64,000 nucleotides of DNA from Flavobacterium sp. SUN052 (lineage in GTDB: Bacteria; Bacteroidota; Bacteroidia; Flavobacteriales; Flavobacteriaceae): assembly GCF_028867935.1 (NCBI RefSeq), contig NZ_JAPQNS010000005.1, positions 364,451-428,450 of the forward strand, read 5' to 3'. A program made the position numbers and the translations under genes. Below are positions 43,610 to 53,400 of the stretch, in pieces. How positions within the stretch are numbered: position 1 is the stretch's first letter; the number at the start of each line of letters is the position of its first letter. The notes below the pieces were generated by a model that had not been told where the DNA came from, searched no databases, and saw only the letters and a list, made by a program, of their open reading frames with translations.

Positions 43610-44026
43610 ATGAAAGCCGGATTCAATCTCGATAACCTGTACTTCGCCCACGCCGATTCCATTGTAAAACATTTGGGTATCGAATTTACCGAAGCTGGTG
43701 AAGGCTACCTCGAAGGCCGGATGCCCGTTGATTCGCGCACGCACCAGCCTTTTGGTATTTTACACGGTGGCGCATCGGTCGTGCTGGCTGAATCGCTGGG
43801 CAGTACTGCTTCGTTTATGCTCCTCGACGACCCTACCAAGCAGAAAGCGGTTGGTCTGGAAATAAATGCCAACCACCTCCGGGCCGTGCGGGAGGGCTGG
43901 GTCTACGGCCGCTGCACACCGATCCATATTGGCCGTTCAACCCACGTTTGGGATATTCGTATCCGCGACGAGCAGGGCCGTGCCGTATGTGTGAGCCGGC
44001 TGACAGTAGCCATAATTAATGGGTAG
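43610..44026 (+). CDS. Hotdog-fold thioesterase, likely DHNA-CoA hydrolase
   Basis: From ATG 43610 the protein is 138 residues. It has the PaaI/MenI pattern: HQPFGILHGGASVVLAESLG (helix with catalytic Glu), GLEINANHLRAVREGWVYG, and HVWDIRIRDEQGRAVC. Isochorismate synthase starts about 97 bp downstream on the same strand. This supports release of 1,4-dihydroxy-2-naphthoate from CoA in menaquinone synthesis, but a general PaaI-type thioesterase cannot be excluded. Confidence 0.85.
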   Translation: MKAGFNLDNLYFAHADSIVKHLGIEFTEAGEGYLEGRMPVDSRTHQPFGILHGGASVVLAESLGSTASFMLLDDPTKQKAVGLEINANHLRAVREGWVYGRCTPIHIGRSTHVWDIRIRDEQGRAVCVSRLTVAIING

Positions 44027-44123
44027 TGAGTAATGACAATTACCCTTCAATTTGCCAATCTTTTTTTCATACAAACTGTTACCTATTTGACAGCCCGCCC
44101 CGTTGGCCGCTGTTGATAGGATT

Positions 44124-45389
44124 ATGCAAGCAGCCGTAACCGATATACAGACAGACGTGGCCCAACCCACTGCCGCGCCCTGGTGGCGTGCCGCCCGGCA
44201 GGTTGGCTATCCGGCCGCGCTCTGGCGACTTCCCAATCAGAACGATAAACACCTGATTGTACAGGTTGATACAACAATTACCAAAAAGCCCGTCGACCTG
44301 GAAGAGCTTCCGGCGGGTTTTGTGATGAGCCCGTTCGCCAATTTCGATTTCGGAAACGGCGAACCCTTTTGTGCCCCTTTTCTTCGGGCCGATGTACACG
44401 TGGCACAAACGGGCACTGGCTGGCAGCTGGCCACTAATACTGCATCTGCGGAAGCAGAGGCTTTTTTAACAGTAGTGAGCCAGGTTTCCCCGGCTAGTCA
44501 GCAGCCAACGCGAATGGTGGAAGATTCCACGGCTGAAACAACAAACGCCGAGGCTCGCCAACGGTTCGAGTTTAGTGTCGAAGAAGCCGTAGAGGCAATG
44601 CAAAAAGGGGCGTTTCGGAAAGTGGTACTATCGCGGACAAAAACGGTTGCGTTTGATGGCGAACTAGATGCGGTGTCGCTATTCGAGCAGTTGTGCGTGG
44701 CCTATCCAACAGCTTTTGTATCGGCGGTCTGGCTTCCTGACCGGGAACAGATTTGGGTAAGTGCCACGCCCGAACGACTGGTGAGCGTGGATGCTGCTGG
44801 TACGTTCCGTACTATTTCGCTGGCGGGCACTCAATCGGCCTACGATGCGGGCGGGCGGTTGAAACGAACAGCAGAAGCCCTCTGGTCGCAGAAAGAGATA
44901 GAAGAACAGGCTCTGGTGAGCCGGTACATTATTGAGTGCTTCAAGAAGATCCGGTTGCGCGAGTACCTCGAAGAAGGCCCCAAAACTATTCTGGCTGGTA
45001 ATCTGATGCACTTGGGCAGTCAGTTTACTGTAGATACGCAGGCAGTTCGGTATCCACAGTTGGGCACCGTCATGATCCGGTTGTTGCACCCAACATCGGC
45101 GGTTTGTGGAATGCCCCGCGCCGATGCGTATACATTTATCAACGAACACGAAGGCTACAACCGGGAATTCTATAGTGGATTTCTGGGTCCGGTGAATATG
45201 AGTCCGGGTTTAGCCGAGAAAGGCTCTGAAAGTCACTTATTTGTGCATATCCGGTGCATGAAAATTGAAGCTAACACGGCAACGCTTTATGCAGGAGCAG
45301 GCCTGACTGAAGATTCGGACCCGCAGAAAGAATGGCAGGAGACCGAGATGAAGTGCCAGACCCTGCTGGCTGTTATGAAAAGCCTGTAA
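44124..45389 (+). CDS. menF: Isochorismate synthase
   Basis: ATG 44124 gives 421 residues; the frame extends to a TTG at 44103. The chorismate-binding domain has FRKVVLSRTKTVAF, WVSATPERLVSV, TISLAGTQ, the QKEIEEQALVSRYI segment, HPTSAVCGMPR and EGYNREFYSGFLGPV. It converts chorismate to isochorismate, the first step to menaquinone; without siderophore genes nearby the menaquinone role is preferred. It ends at a large inverted repeat. Confidence 0.92.
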   Translation: MQAAVTDIQTDVAQPTAAPWWRAARQVGYPAALWRLPNQNDKHLIVQVDTTITKKPVDLEELPAGFVMSPFANFDFGNGEPFCAPFLRADVHVAQTGTGWQLATNTASAEAEAFLTVVSQVSPASQQPTRMVEDSTAETTNAEARQRFEFSVEEAVEAMQKGAFRKVVLSRTKTVAFDGELDAVSLFEQLCVAYPTAFVSAVWLPDREQIWVSATPERLVSVDAAGTFRTISLAGTQSAYDAGGRLKRTAEALWSQKEIEEQALVSRYIIECFKKIRLREYLEEGPKTILAGNLMHLGSQFTVDTQAVRYPQLGTVMIRLLHPTSAVCGMPRADAYTFINEHEGYNREFYSGFLGPVNMSPGLAEKGSESHLFVHIRCMKIEANTATLYAGAGLTEDSDPQKEWQETEMKCQTLLAVMKSL

Positions 45390-45394
45390 GGTTA

Positions 45395-45471
45395 GAACAC
45401 AAAGACACGGAGGACACAGAGAAAAGGAATGTGAAAACAAACCGCTCTGTGTCCTCCGTGTCTTTGTGTTC
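45395..45471. repeat. Perfect 27-bp inverted repeat between converging genes
   Basis: Arms 45395-45421 and 45445-45471 are exact reverse complements with a 23-base loop, built of ACACAGA/ACACGGA-like units. It sits between menF and the orphan LytTR gene and would fold strongly in both transcripts, acting as a bidirectional terminator or a dispersed repeat. Similar CTCTGTGTCC-type sequences occur in many bacterial genomes, from memory. Confidence 0.8.
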
Positions 45472-45479
45472 AATCGGGT

Positions 45480-46202
45480 TTAATCACCCACTGGGGTGGT
45501 AGGGGAGAGCAATTGCAAAAAGCCGTCGAATTTGGGTCGGTACGAAGCTCCAAGCGGAATCTTGGTTCCACCTGCCGTTAAGCTCGAATGGCTGTAGCTG
45601 CTCAGGCTGGCCAGAGAAACAATATAGGATTTGTGAACCCTGATGAAGCGTTGCGGGGGCAGATGCGTCTCCAGCGTTGAGATTGGTTCGTTGACAAGTG
45701 TCACTTTCTGATGCCACCAAATTTTGGAGTATACCCCAAACGCTTCAATATAATCAATTTCATCGTACTGAAACCGCTGGATCGAGCGACCTATCTTCAG
45801 GAAAATAGCCTGATTACTGGTAAAGCTATTAGGAGTGTACTGCACTTTCAGGGAGCGGTTGACCGCCCGGACAAACCGCTGAAACGGAAACGGCTTCACC
45901 AAATAATCGGCCACGTTCAGGTCAAAATAGTCGACCTCGTAGCTGGCAAATGCTGACGTAATAATAATCGGAGATTGTGAAAGGGTGGGTAAACTCAAGA
46001 GAATGTCCAGACTGGCTTTATCGGGTAGGTTCATATCCAGAAGAACAAGGTCGAACTCCTGCTGACTCAAATAATTAAAGGCCGTCTTCGCTGATCGACA
46101 AACAATCGGAGCACTAAAAAAGGGCAAGCGATCTAAAAAAGATAGCGTAGTTTGGAGAGCCGACTCGTCGTTCTCAATTATCAATACAGTACGATTTCTC
46201 AT
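45480..46202 (-). CDS. Orphan LytTR-family response regulator
   Basis: The 240-residue protein has a receiver (VLIIENDESALQTTLSFL, phosphoacceptor in LVLLDMNLPDK, Lys in DYLVKPFPF) and a LytTR domain (IFLKIGRSIQRFQYDEIDYI, RFIRVHKSYIVSLASL). No kinase is adjacent. It faces 1.2 kb of gene-free DNA upstream of the giant adhesin operon, so it may regulate it (inference only). Confidence 0.9.
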   Translation of the reverse strand: MRNRTVLIIENDESALQTTLSFLDRLPFFSAPIVCRSAKTAFNYLSQQEFDLVLLDMNLPDKASLDILLSLPTLSQSPIIITSAFASYEVDYFDLNVADYLVKPFPFQRFVRAVNRSLKVQYTPNSFTSNQAIFLKIGRSIQRFQYDEIDYIEAFGVYSKIWWHQKVTLVNEPISTLETHLPPQRFIRVHKSYIVSLASLSSYSHSSLTAGGTKIPLGASYRPKFDGFLQLLSPTTPVGD

Positions 46203-47415
46203 TTATTGAAAGAGACACACATCGAATTTAGTGTGACGATATAAGTAAAGTCACTACCTTAAAAGCTATGAAAGCTGCTTGCAAAAAGTGTGCTGTTATA
46301 CGAAAAATACTATTTCTATAGATTATTGTATAGTTATTTTTATTAGGTAAAAACCCTGTTTTATAATGTTTTAGGGCTTTTTTATACAGAGATTAAAAGT
46401 TTTTAATAGAAAACCGCCCTGACTAGATAGCTAAACGATTTTGATGTGTTAGAAACCCAGATTGATGCTATTTATTGCCAGTTTCATTGGGTATTAAAAC
46501 AATATATTGTTACATGATAATAACTGGATAAATAATTGATTCAAAAGTAACATATAAATCCAGTGAATGAATCGTATGAAGTAATCCGTAATGACTGGGT
46601 AATTCTACGCACTTAGTGGATTTGCCGCCTATGTGTATGCTTGGGCGATTTTTGGGTAGTTGTTGAATGGGTGTGTAAAAGAGTGAAAAAGGAGAAGCCC
46701 GTAGCTGGAACTACAGGCTCTCCGGGAAAACAGTTAGCGCAAGCAAAGGCACCAACCGGTATCTGCTGCCCGCTGTATGCGGCTTTTTCTCTTCTCTATT
46801 TCCTCCCGACTTTCTGTTCAGACGAAGCTGTGATCTTATTGGTCACGGTTGCCTGTTTTGCCGTTCGTAGTTGTCTAAGGCGATCAACGATGGGAATGGG
46901 CTATTCGTATCTGAACGGTGTTGCTGTGCGGTGTTTTGGCCTGGCCATATATCCATTCCTCATTAGTACTCATTTATGAGCACATCGTTGCATTTACTCA
47001 TGCTGTTTCTGGACCTACTAATTCAGTCAGGATCAGAACAGCCCCCGGTTGCCGCTACACCAATCCGGCCTATCAGGCTAATGGCTTTTTGGGATGGTGA
47101 TTATAAGTGGCTTTCAATAAGTGATTTACGGGCGAAACTGCCCGGCGGCTGGTTCGCAAGGTCAGTGCCTCCGCCACTAATTATGTGCAAGAATAATGCC
47201 AATAGGTGCTCAGGATTCTATAAAAATTTACGAGTGCCAGTAGTTCGCTGCTGCCCCATTTAAGGCAGTGGCTTTTGTCCTTTAATCTAATTCAATAACA
47301 CTGGGATTTTCATTGGCGGTTTTATCAGCCTACCAATGAATCGGCTTTTCGGTTGAAGGTCCCGTTTGTTAACAGCTTCCTTTTTCCATAGAAACAAGTG
47401 CTAACGCGTATCCTT
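46203..47415. other. 1.2-kb gene-poor region ahead of the giant adhesin operon
   Basis: The first 400 bases are AT-rich. Two short rightward frames (46641-46979 and 46976-47263, overlapping by ATGA) have Cys/Pro-rich, protein-unlike translations and no known family. Hairpins occur at 46691-46723 and 46767-46785, and a terminator-like one at 47247-47276. The region may hold the operon promoter and a long 5' leader; I cannot name a specific element. Confidence 0.4.
47247..47276 (+). terminator. Terminator-like hairpin in the leader of the adhesin operon
   Basis: A 9-bp stem with two G-T wobbles (47247-47255 with 47264-47272) is followed by TTTTGTCCTTT on the plus strand. It lies 140 bp before the first adhesin ATG, so it could end a leader transcript or be an attenuator. 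Confidence 0.4.
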
Positions 47416-50400
47416 ATGAAACGATTTCTACCGTTCGTATATGGCCAATTCTACTCTCGGCTCCTATGGCCAGTTCTGGCTTATTTGCTGAAGTTGGTAA
47501 CTCGCTCACTCAACTCTGTGCCTCGAGTTATACCTATTGTATATAAGCTGCCATTTTACGAGAAGCAAACAGCTTCTCATGGTCGAACAGCACTGGCCAT
47601 TGGTATGCTTATGGCTGGCTGGCTGGGAGCTACGCAGGTGCAGGCGCAAAGCCCGGGCGGTGTTTCGGCAAATCTGAAACTTTGGCTGAAAGCAGATGCT
47701 ATTACGGGCGTTAGTAACGGAGGCAATTTGACCGCCTGGAGCAACTCGGCAGCAGGCGCCTATACGCTTTCATCAACAGGCTACATAGCGCCTGTTTTCT
47801 ATAATAGTACGGCAGCTAATTTAGTCAATTTCAATCCGGCGGTGTCGTATAACGGCACTATGAACCTGCGAAATACCACCCGGCTCTTAGCCAGTACGTC
47901 ACCTTTCTCAATGATCGGTGTTGGTGTTGACCGGAAGACGTATGCCGGCGAGGTTCGGGGTATCATGGGCCTTGGCGTCGATGGAAACTACCCAGCCATT
48001 GATTTTCAGACGGATGGCTACAGCCCCAACGGCTGGAATCCCTGGATGTCGGGTAGTTCACCAGCCGAATGGACAGGGGGCAATGGTCGCGTAGCCGGTA
48101 TCAATGGCTCATCGACAACCCAGCCTAACATTGTTGGGGTAACAGCCAGCAATGCGTCGGGCACGATTAACTACTCAGTCAACAATATCATTAGCTACCT
48201 CAACGGCTATAAAGAAACGACTACCCTTGATGCCTTTCAGCAAGACCAGATTGGCAACTGGACCTTTGTCGGTTCGTCGGGTGGTGAATACTATAACGGG
48301 TTAATCCCGGAAGTTATCATTTACGATCAGCAACTGAGCGATACCGACATGCAGAAGATACAGACGTATCTGGCGGTGAAGTATGGCTCCACATTAGGAC
48401 AAACAAGCGCTGGTGCAGCCGGTCTGAATGCGGCTGGCTATAATTATTTAGCGACCAATGGAACAACGATAATCTGGAACACAACGACTAACACCGGCTA
48501 CAACAACAGCATCTTCGGTATTGGTCGCGATGATACAGAGGGGCTGAACCAGAAACAGTCGAAATCACAACAGCCCGGCTCTATCGTAACCATCGGTAAC
48601 GGCACGGGCATTGGCACCACCAACGCATCTAATGCCAATTCTTTCTCGGCGAACCTGGCCTACGAACTGGTTGGCGACAATGGCGCACCAGCCAGCTACT
48701 CGACCAGCTACGCGCCAACTACGTTTACACCAGCAGTGACTGGTTCGTTCTATCGTATGGGACGTACCTGGCGGGTTCAGGAAACCGGCGCTGTTGATAT
48801 CGTAACTATCAGCGTTCCTGCCAGTACCAAAGCCGAACGTTTGCTGGTAAGCAGCAATGGTAGCTTTACACCCGGCAGCACCCAGGAAATTGCACTGACT
48901 GCCGACGGAAATGGTAATCTGACGGCTACGGTCGACTTTAACAATGGCGATTATTTCTCATTTGGGGCCACGGCGTTTGCACCGGGTGGCATAGTGGCCA
49001 ATCTGGAAATGTGGGTGAAAGCGGATGCCGGTATTGCGGCTGCCGATGGCGGCAACGTAACGACCTGGGCTGACCAGTCGTTGAGCAGTTACGATCTGAT
49101 CCAACCAACAACAGGCAACCAACCCGTTTATCGGGCGTCGAGCAAGCTGGTCAACTTTAACCCCTCGGTTGATTTCGACGGAACGAAGTACATCAGAAAT
49201 GATAACCCGCTGATGCCGTACAACTCGCCATACACCTTTGGCTGGCTGGCGCAGGATACGAATCCCAACGGCGGCTGGCGGGCCATGTTTAGTTCTGAAG
49301 ATGCCTGGGATTATTTTTCGGTTTATAAATCAGATTACCTGCTGGGGGCCGCGAACTACAACGGATGGATACCTTACGGCATCTATGGGACTCCTGATGC
49401 TGGCTACAGCGGCAAAGGAACTATCTACGGGCCGCTCGACAACGCTATCTATAGCAGTGGCTCCAACTTTACCACACAGGACCCCCGCACCAAACGCGCG
49501 CAGGCCCAGATTTTTGGGATGGCATCGAATGGTGCCAAAACCGATCCGTTCTACACCTGGACGGATGGCTATAAAGACACACCCAACTGGAGTCCGGCCA
49601 ATGAACTCGGGCCCAGCACCCACTTCTTCCAGCGGCTGGCCGTTGGTTCTGATTATTTCGGACCGAACGGCGCGGGTGAGGCAGAGGACTTCATCGGACA
49701 GATCAACGAATTTTATGTGTATAGCCGGACGCTTTCCGATGTGGAAATGCAGAAGGTTAATACTTACATGGCCCTGAAATGGGGTGTCACGCTGGGGCAG
49801 GGCAATGGCGCTGTGATGCGCAATGCTAATAACGTCAATTACTTAGCCACCAACGGGGCCATTATTTGGGACGCCACCGCCAACTCGGGTTACAGCTACA
49901 ACATTGCCGGTATCGGTAAAGACGTGGCCGAAGGGTTGAACCAGAAGCAGTCGCGGAGTGTGCATAGCTATAACAACGGCGACCTGGTTACGATGGGCTT
50001 AGGCACCGTGGCAGCTACTAATGCCGCCAATAGCTTCACCTTTGCTGCCGATAAGAGCTACGAGATCTGGGGCGACAACGGCCAGCCGCGCAGCTATTCG
50101 ACAGTATACGTACCGACCAGCTTTACACCAGCGGGTGGCGTAGGTTTCTACCGTATGGGCGCCACCTGGACCGTGCAGGAAACTGGAACGGTCGGTACGG
50201 TAACGGTTCGGGTACCAGCCTCGTCGTTTGCCGAACGACTGCTGGTCAGTAACTCGGCCAGTTTCCCATCAGGCAGTACGCAGGAAATTCTGCTGACTTC
50301 AGATGGTAACGGCAACCTGTCGGCCCCGGTCGATTTTACCACAGGACAGTTCTTTACCTTCGGCGCGGCCGAAAAAGCACCGGGTGGTGTGGTGAGTGGC

Positions 50401-53400
50401 TTACAACTCTGGCTGAAGGCCGACGCCATTTCGGGCGTAAGCAATGGGTCGGCAGTAAGTGCCTGGGACAACAGCGTGCTGACAAATAGCAGCTACGATG
50501 TCACCCAGCCAACGGCAACCTTACAACCTGCTTTTTATAATAGCACGGACAGTAAGCTGGTCAACTTCAACCCAACCCTCTATTTCGACGGTAGTGCCAA
50601 GGCATTAGGCAATGAAAGCCGACTGATGGCTGCCAACTCGGCGTTTACATTCATGTCGGTTGGTATTGACGAAGATGACAATTACGGATTGATCCGAGCT
50701 TTATTTAGCTCTGAGAGTAACGTTGATCAATTTGTGCTTTATAAGTACCTAGGCGGTAGTATTATCCATAGTTCAAATGGCTGGTGGCCTTACACGGTTG
50801 GTGGCAAAGACTTCGGAAAAGGTAATAAATTCTCGCCAGCCGGTGGTTCCAATGGATTTTATAATGGAAGCAACTTCACAAGTAACGGTACCACAGAGCA
50901 CATTCAACCCCAGATCGTGGGTATGTCAGGTGCATCGGCATCGACCTTTACATCATTCAATTACAATAGCTGGAATGATGGCTATAAAGATTCACCTGGT
51001 ACGTTGTACCGTGATCCAGGCGCATTTGGCGGCTATGCAGTAGGGTCCGATATAACCAATCTGGCTATCACTTATGAGCATTGGAAAGGACGTATCCCAG
51101 AGCAGATTGCTTATGATCGCCAACTGACTGATACGGAGGTCCAGAAGGTAAATACGTATCTGGGCATCAAATACGGCGTGACGCTGGGACAGGGTAATGG
51201 GGCAGTTCGTAACAACGCCATCAACTACAATTACCTGGCTACCGACGGAACGGTTGTCTGGAGCACGGCCACCAACTCGGGCTACAACTATGACATTGCT
51301 GGTATTGGTCAGGATAATTTCGAGGGACTGAACCAGAAACAATCACGTTCGGTAAACGCTACCTTCCAGCCAGCCATTGGTCTCGGCACAGTAGCTGCTT
51401 CCAATAATGCCAACGCCAACTCGTTTGTTGCCGACAAGAGTTACATGATCTGGGGGAGCAACGGACAAGCAGATGCATATGCTGTTAGTTACACCCCAAG
51501 CTTTACAACTACCGCCCCGTACTATTCAATGGCTCGGGTATGGAAAGTACAGGAAACGGGAACAGTGGGTGTGGTAACGGTGAGCATACCGGGCAACGCA
51601 CCTAATACGCTGCTGCTGGTGAGTAATGGTACCAACTTCGCTACCAGTTCAGGCGTGACTGAGTACACTATGGTCTCAGACGGTAACGGCAATATGACTG
51701 CGCAGGTCAATTACAGCAACGGGCAGTACTTCACCTTTGCGGTTCAGGCTTTTGCGCCCGGTTGCGTAATACCTAATCTGACGGTATGGCTCAAAGCCGA
51801 TAACATTACAACCGTAGCTAGTGGCTCATCTGTTTCGGCCTGGCCCGATGCGTCGCCAAATGGAAATGACCACACGGCTGTTTCACTGGCTAACAGCCAA
51901 CCAAAATTCACTACAAACGCATTCAACTATAATCCGGCTGTTACCTTCGATGGCTCCGATGTACTGATGACCGATGCGTTTGCGTCGGGAACCGATGCGG
52001 TGCATGTGTTTGCCATGAGCCGGGTGAACGACAACAACTGGCGGGGGCTTTATGGCTTCAACCGAGATCGTACCCACGTGCAATGGTATAACGGTGGGGG
52101 AGCAAACAAACCATCCGTGTGGCTGGCCAACGGCGGTAACCTCTATCCATCTACCGCACTAGGCTTAACCTACGGTGTTGCATCCTACCTACTCCCTAAA
52201 AATGGCACACAGCAAACCATCAATTGGAACGGTACAGCCAGCAGTATTAATTCTAGCACAGTCAACTACGACTTCAGCACCAATAAGATGGGTGTTGGGG
52301 GCGACGCGGCCAATGATGGATCGAGCCTGAGCGAGATGTTCCTGGGTGACATTGCCGAAGTGGTGATTTATAAAACCGCCAATGGCGCAGCCATGAATGC
52401 AACCGATGTTAGCAAAATTGAAAGCTACCTGGGTCTGAAATATGGTGTAACCCTCTCGCATAATTACCTCTCCGGGGCTGGCACAACGATTTACAATGTA
52501 TCGACGTATAATAACAACGTTACCGGTGTTGGCCGCGACGATTGCCAGCAGCTGAACCAAAAGCAATCGAAGTCGTTGAATACGGGCGCTAAACTGACGA
52601 TTGGTCTCTCGACTACCATTGCCAGCAGCAACCTCACGAATCCGGGCAGTTTCACGGGCGACAAAACGTTTGTTGTCTTTGGCGATAACGGCCTGACGGG
52701 TACCTCACCTATCGTTGCAGGAGCCTCGTCTTGCCCAGCTCCGGCACTGATTGATAAATACACCAACCTGGCGTATAAAGTCACCGAAACGGGCGATGCC
52801 CCATCGAGCCATCTGGAATTCGATGCCAGCGGCTTTGGCTTCAATAGCACCTATCCGCTGTATATGCAGGTGGCGAGCGATGCTGCCTTTAGCAACATCA
52901 TCGTGAATGTACCGATGAGTTTCTCCAGCGGTTTGGCTACAACCAACTATAATTTCCCGGCCAACAGCACCGTGTATATCCGTTTTGCCGGAAACACCTC
53001 GGCACCGGCCAACATGTGTGTGGCTCCCAAAACGCAGACGTTCCATTGGGATGGCTGGTGGTATGGCACGAAACAAAAAGTCCTGTTGCCTAACTACCTG
53101 CCTCAATCGCAGTCGGCTACGGCGGCTATGACTATGAGCGTATCGGTTACGGATAACAGTAACCTCTTGCTGTACAAGCCAACGGTTGATTGGTGGCCTG
53201 TGTTCGATGGCTTGGGCCTGTTTATTCCCCGGAACGACAACTCGAGCAACGAGAGCAACCTGATTACGACCCGGATGCAGTTCCGGGCGGGTACATCGAC
53301 ATCGGTAGTGTCAGCTCAAACAGCCAGTTTTATTATCCGGGATATCGACGGATGGATTGGCGGACGCGACATTGTGAAAGTGTATGGTAAACTGGGTGCC

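Noticed and set aside
46691..46785. Possible cobalamin-type riboswitch (GGGAA near a CCCGCTGTA segment)
   Set aside because: Only fragments resemble the conserved core; the characteristic element and pairing order are not complete, and the downstream genes are adhesins.
46641..47263. Two overlapping rightward ORFs (112 and 95 codons) with an ATGA junction
   Set aside because: Translations are Cys/Pro-rich without a hydrophobic or repeat logic, no family is recognisable, and the second runs into a terminator-like hairpin. The overlap looks accidental.
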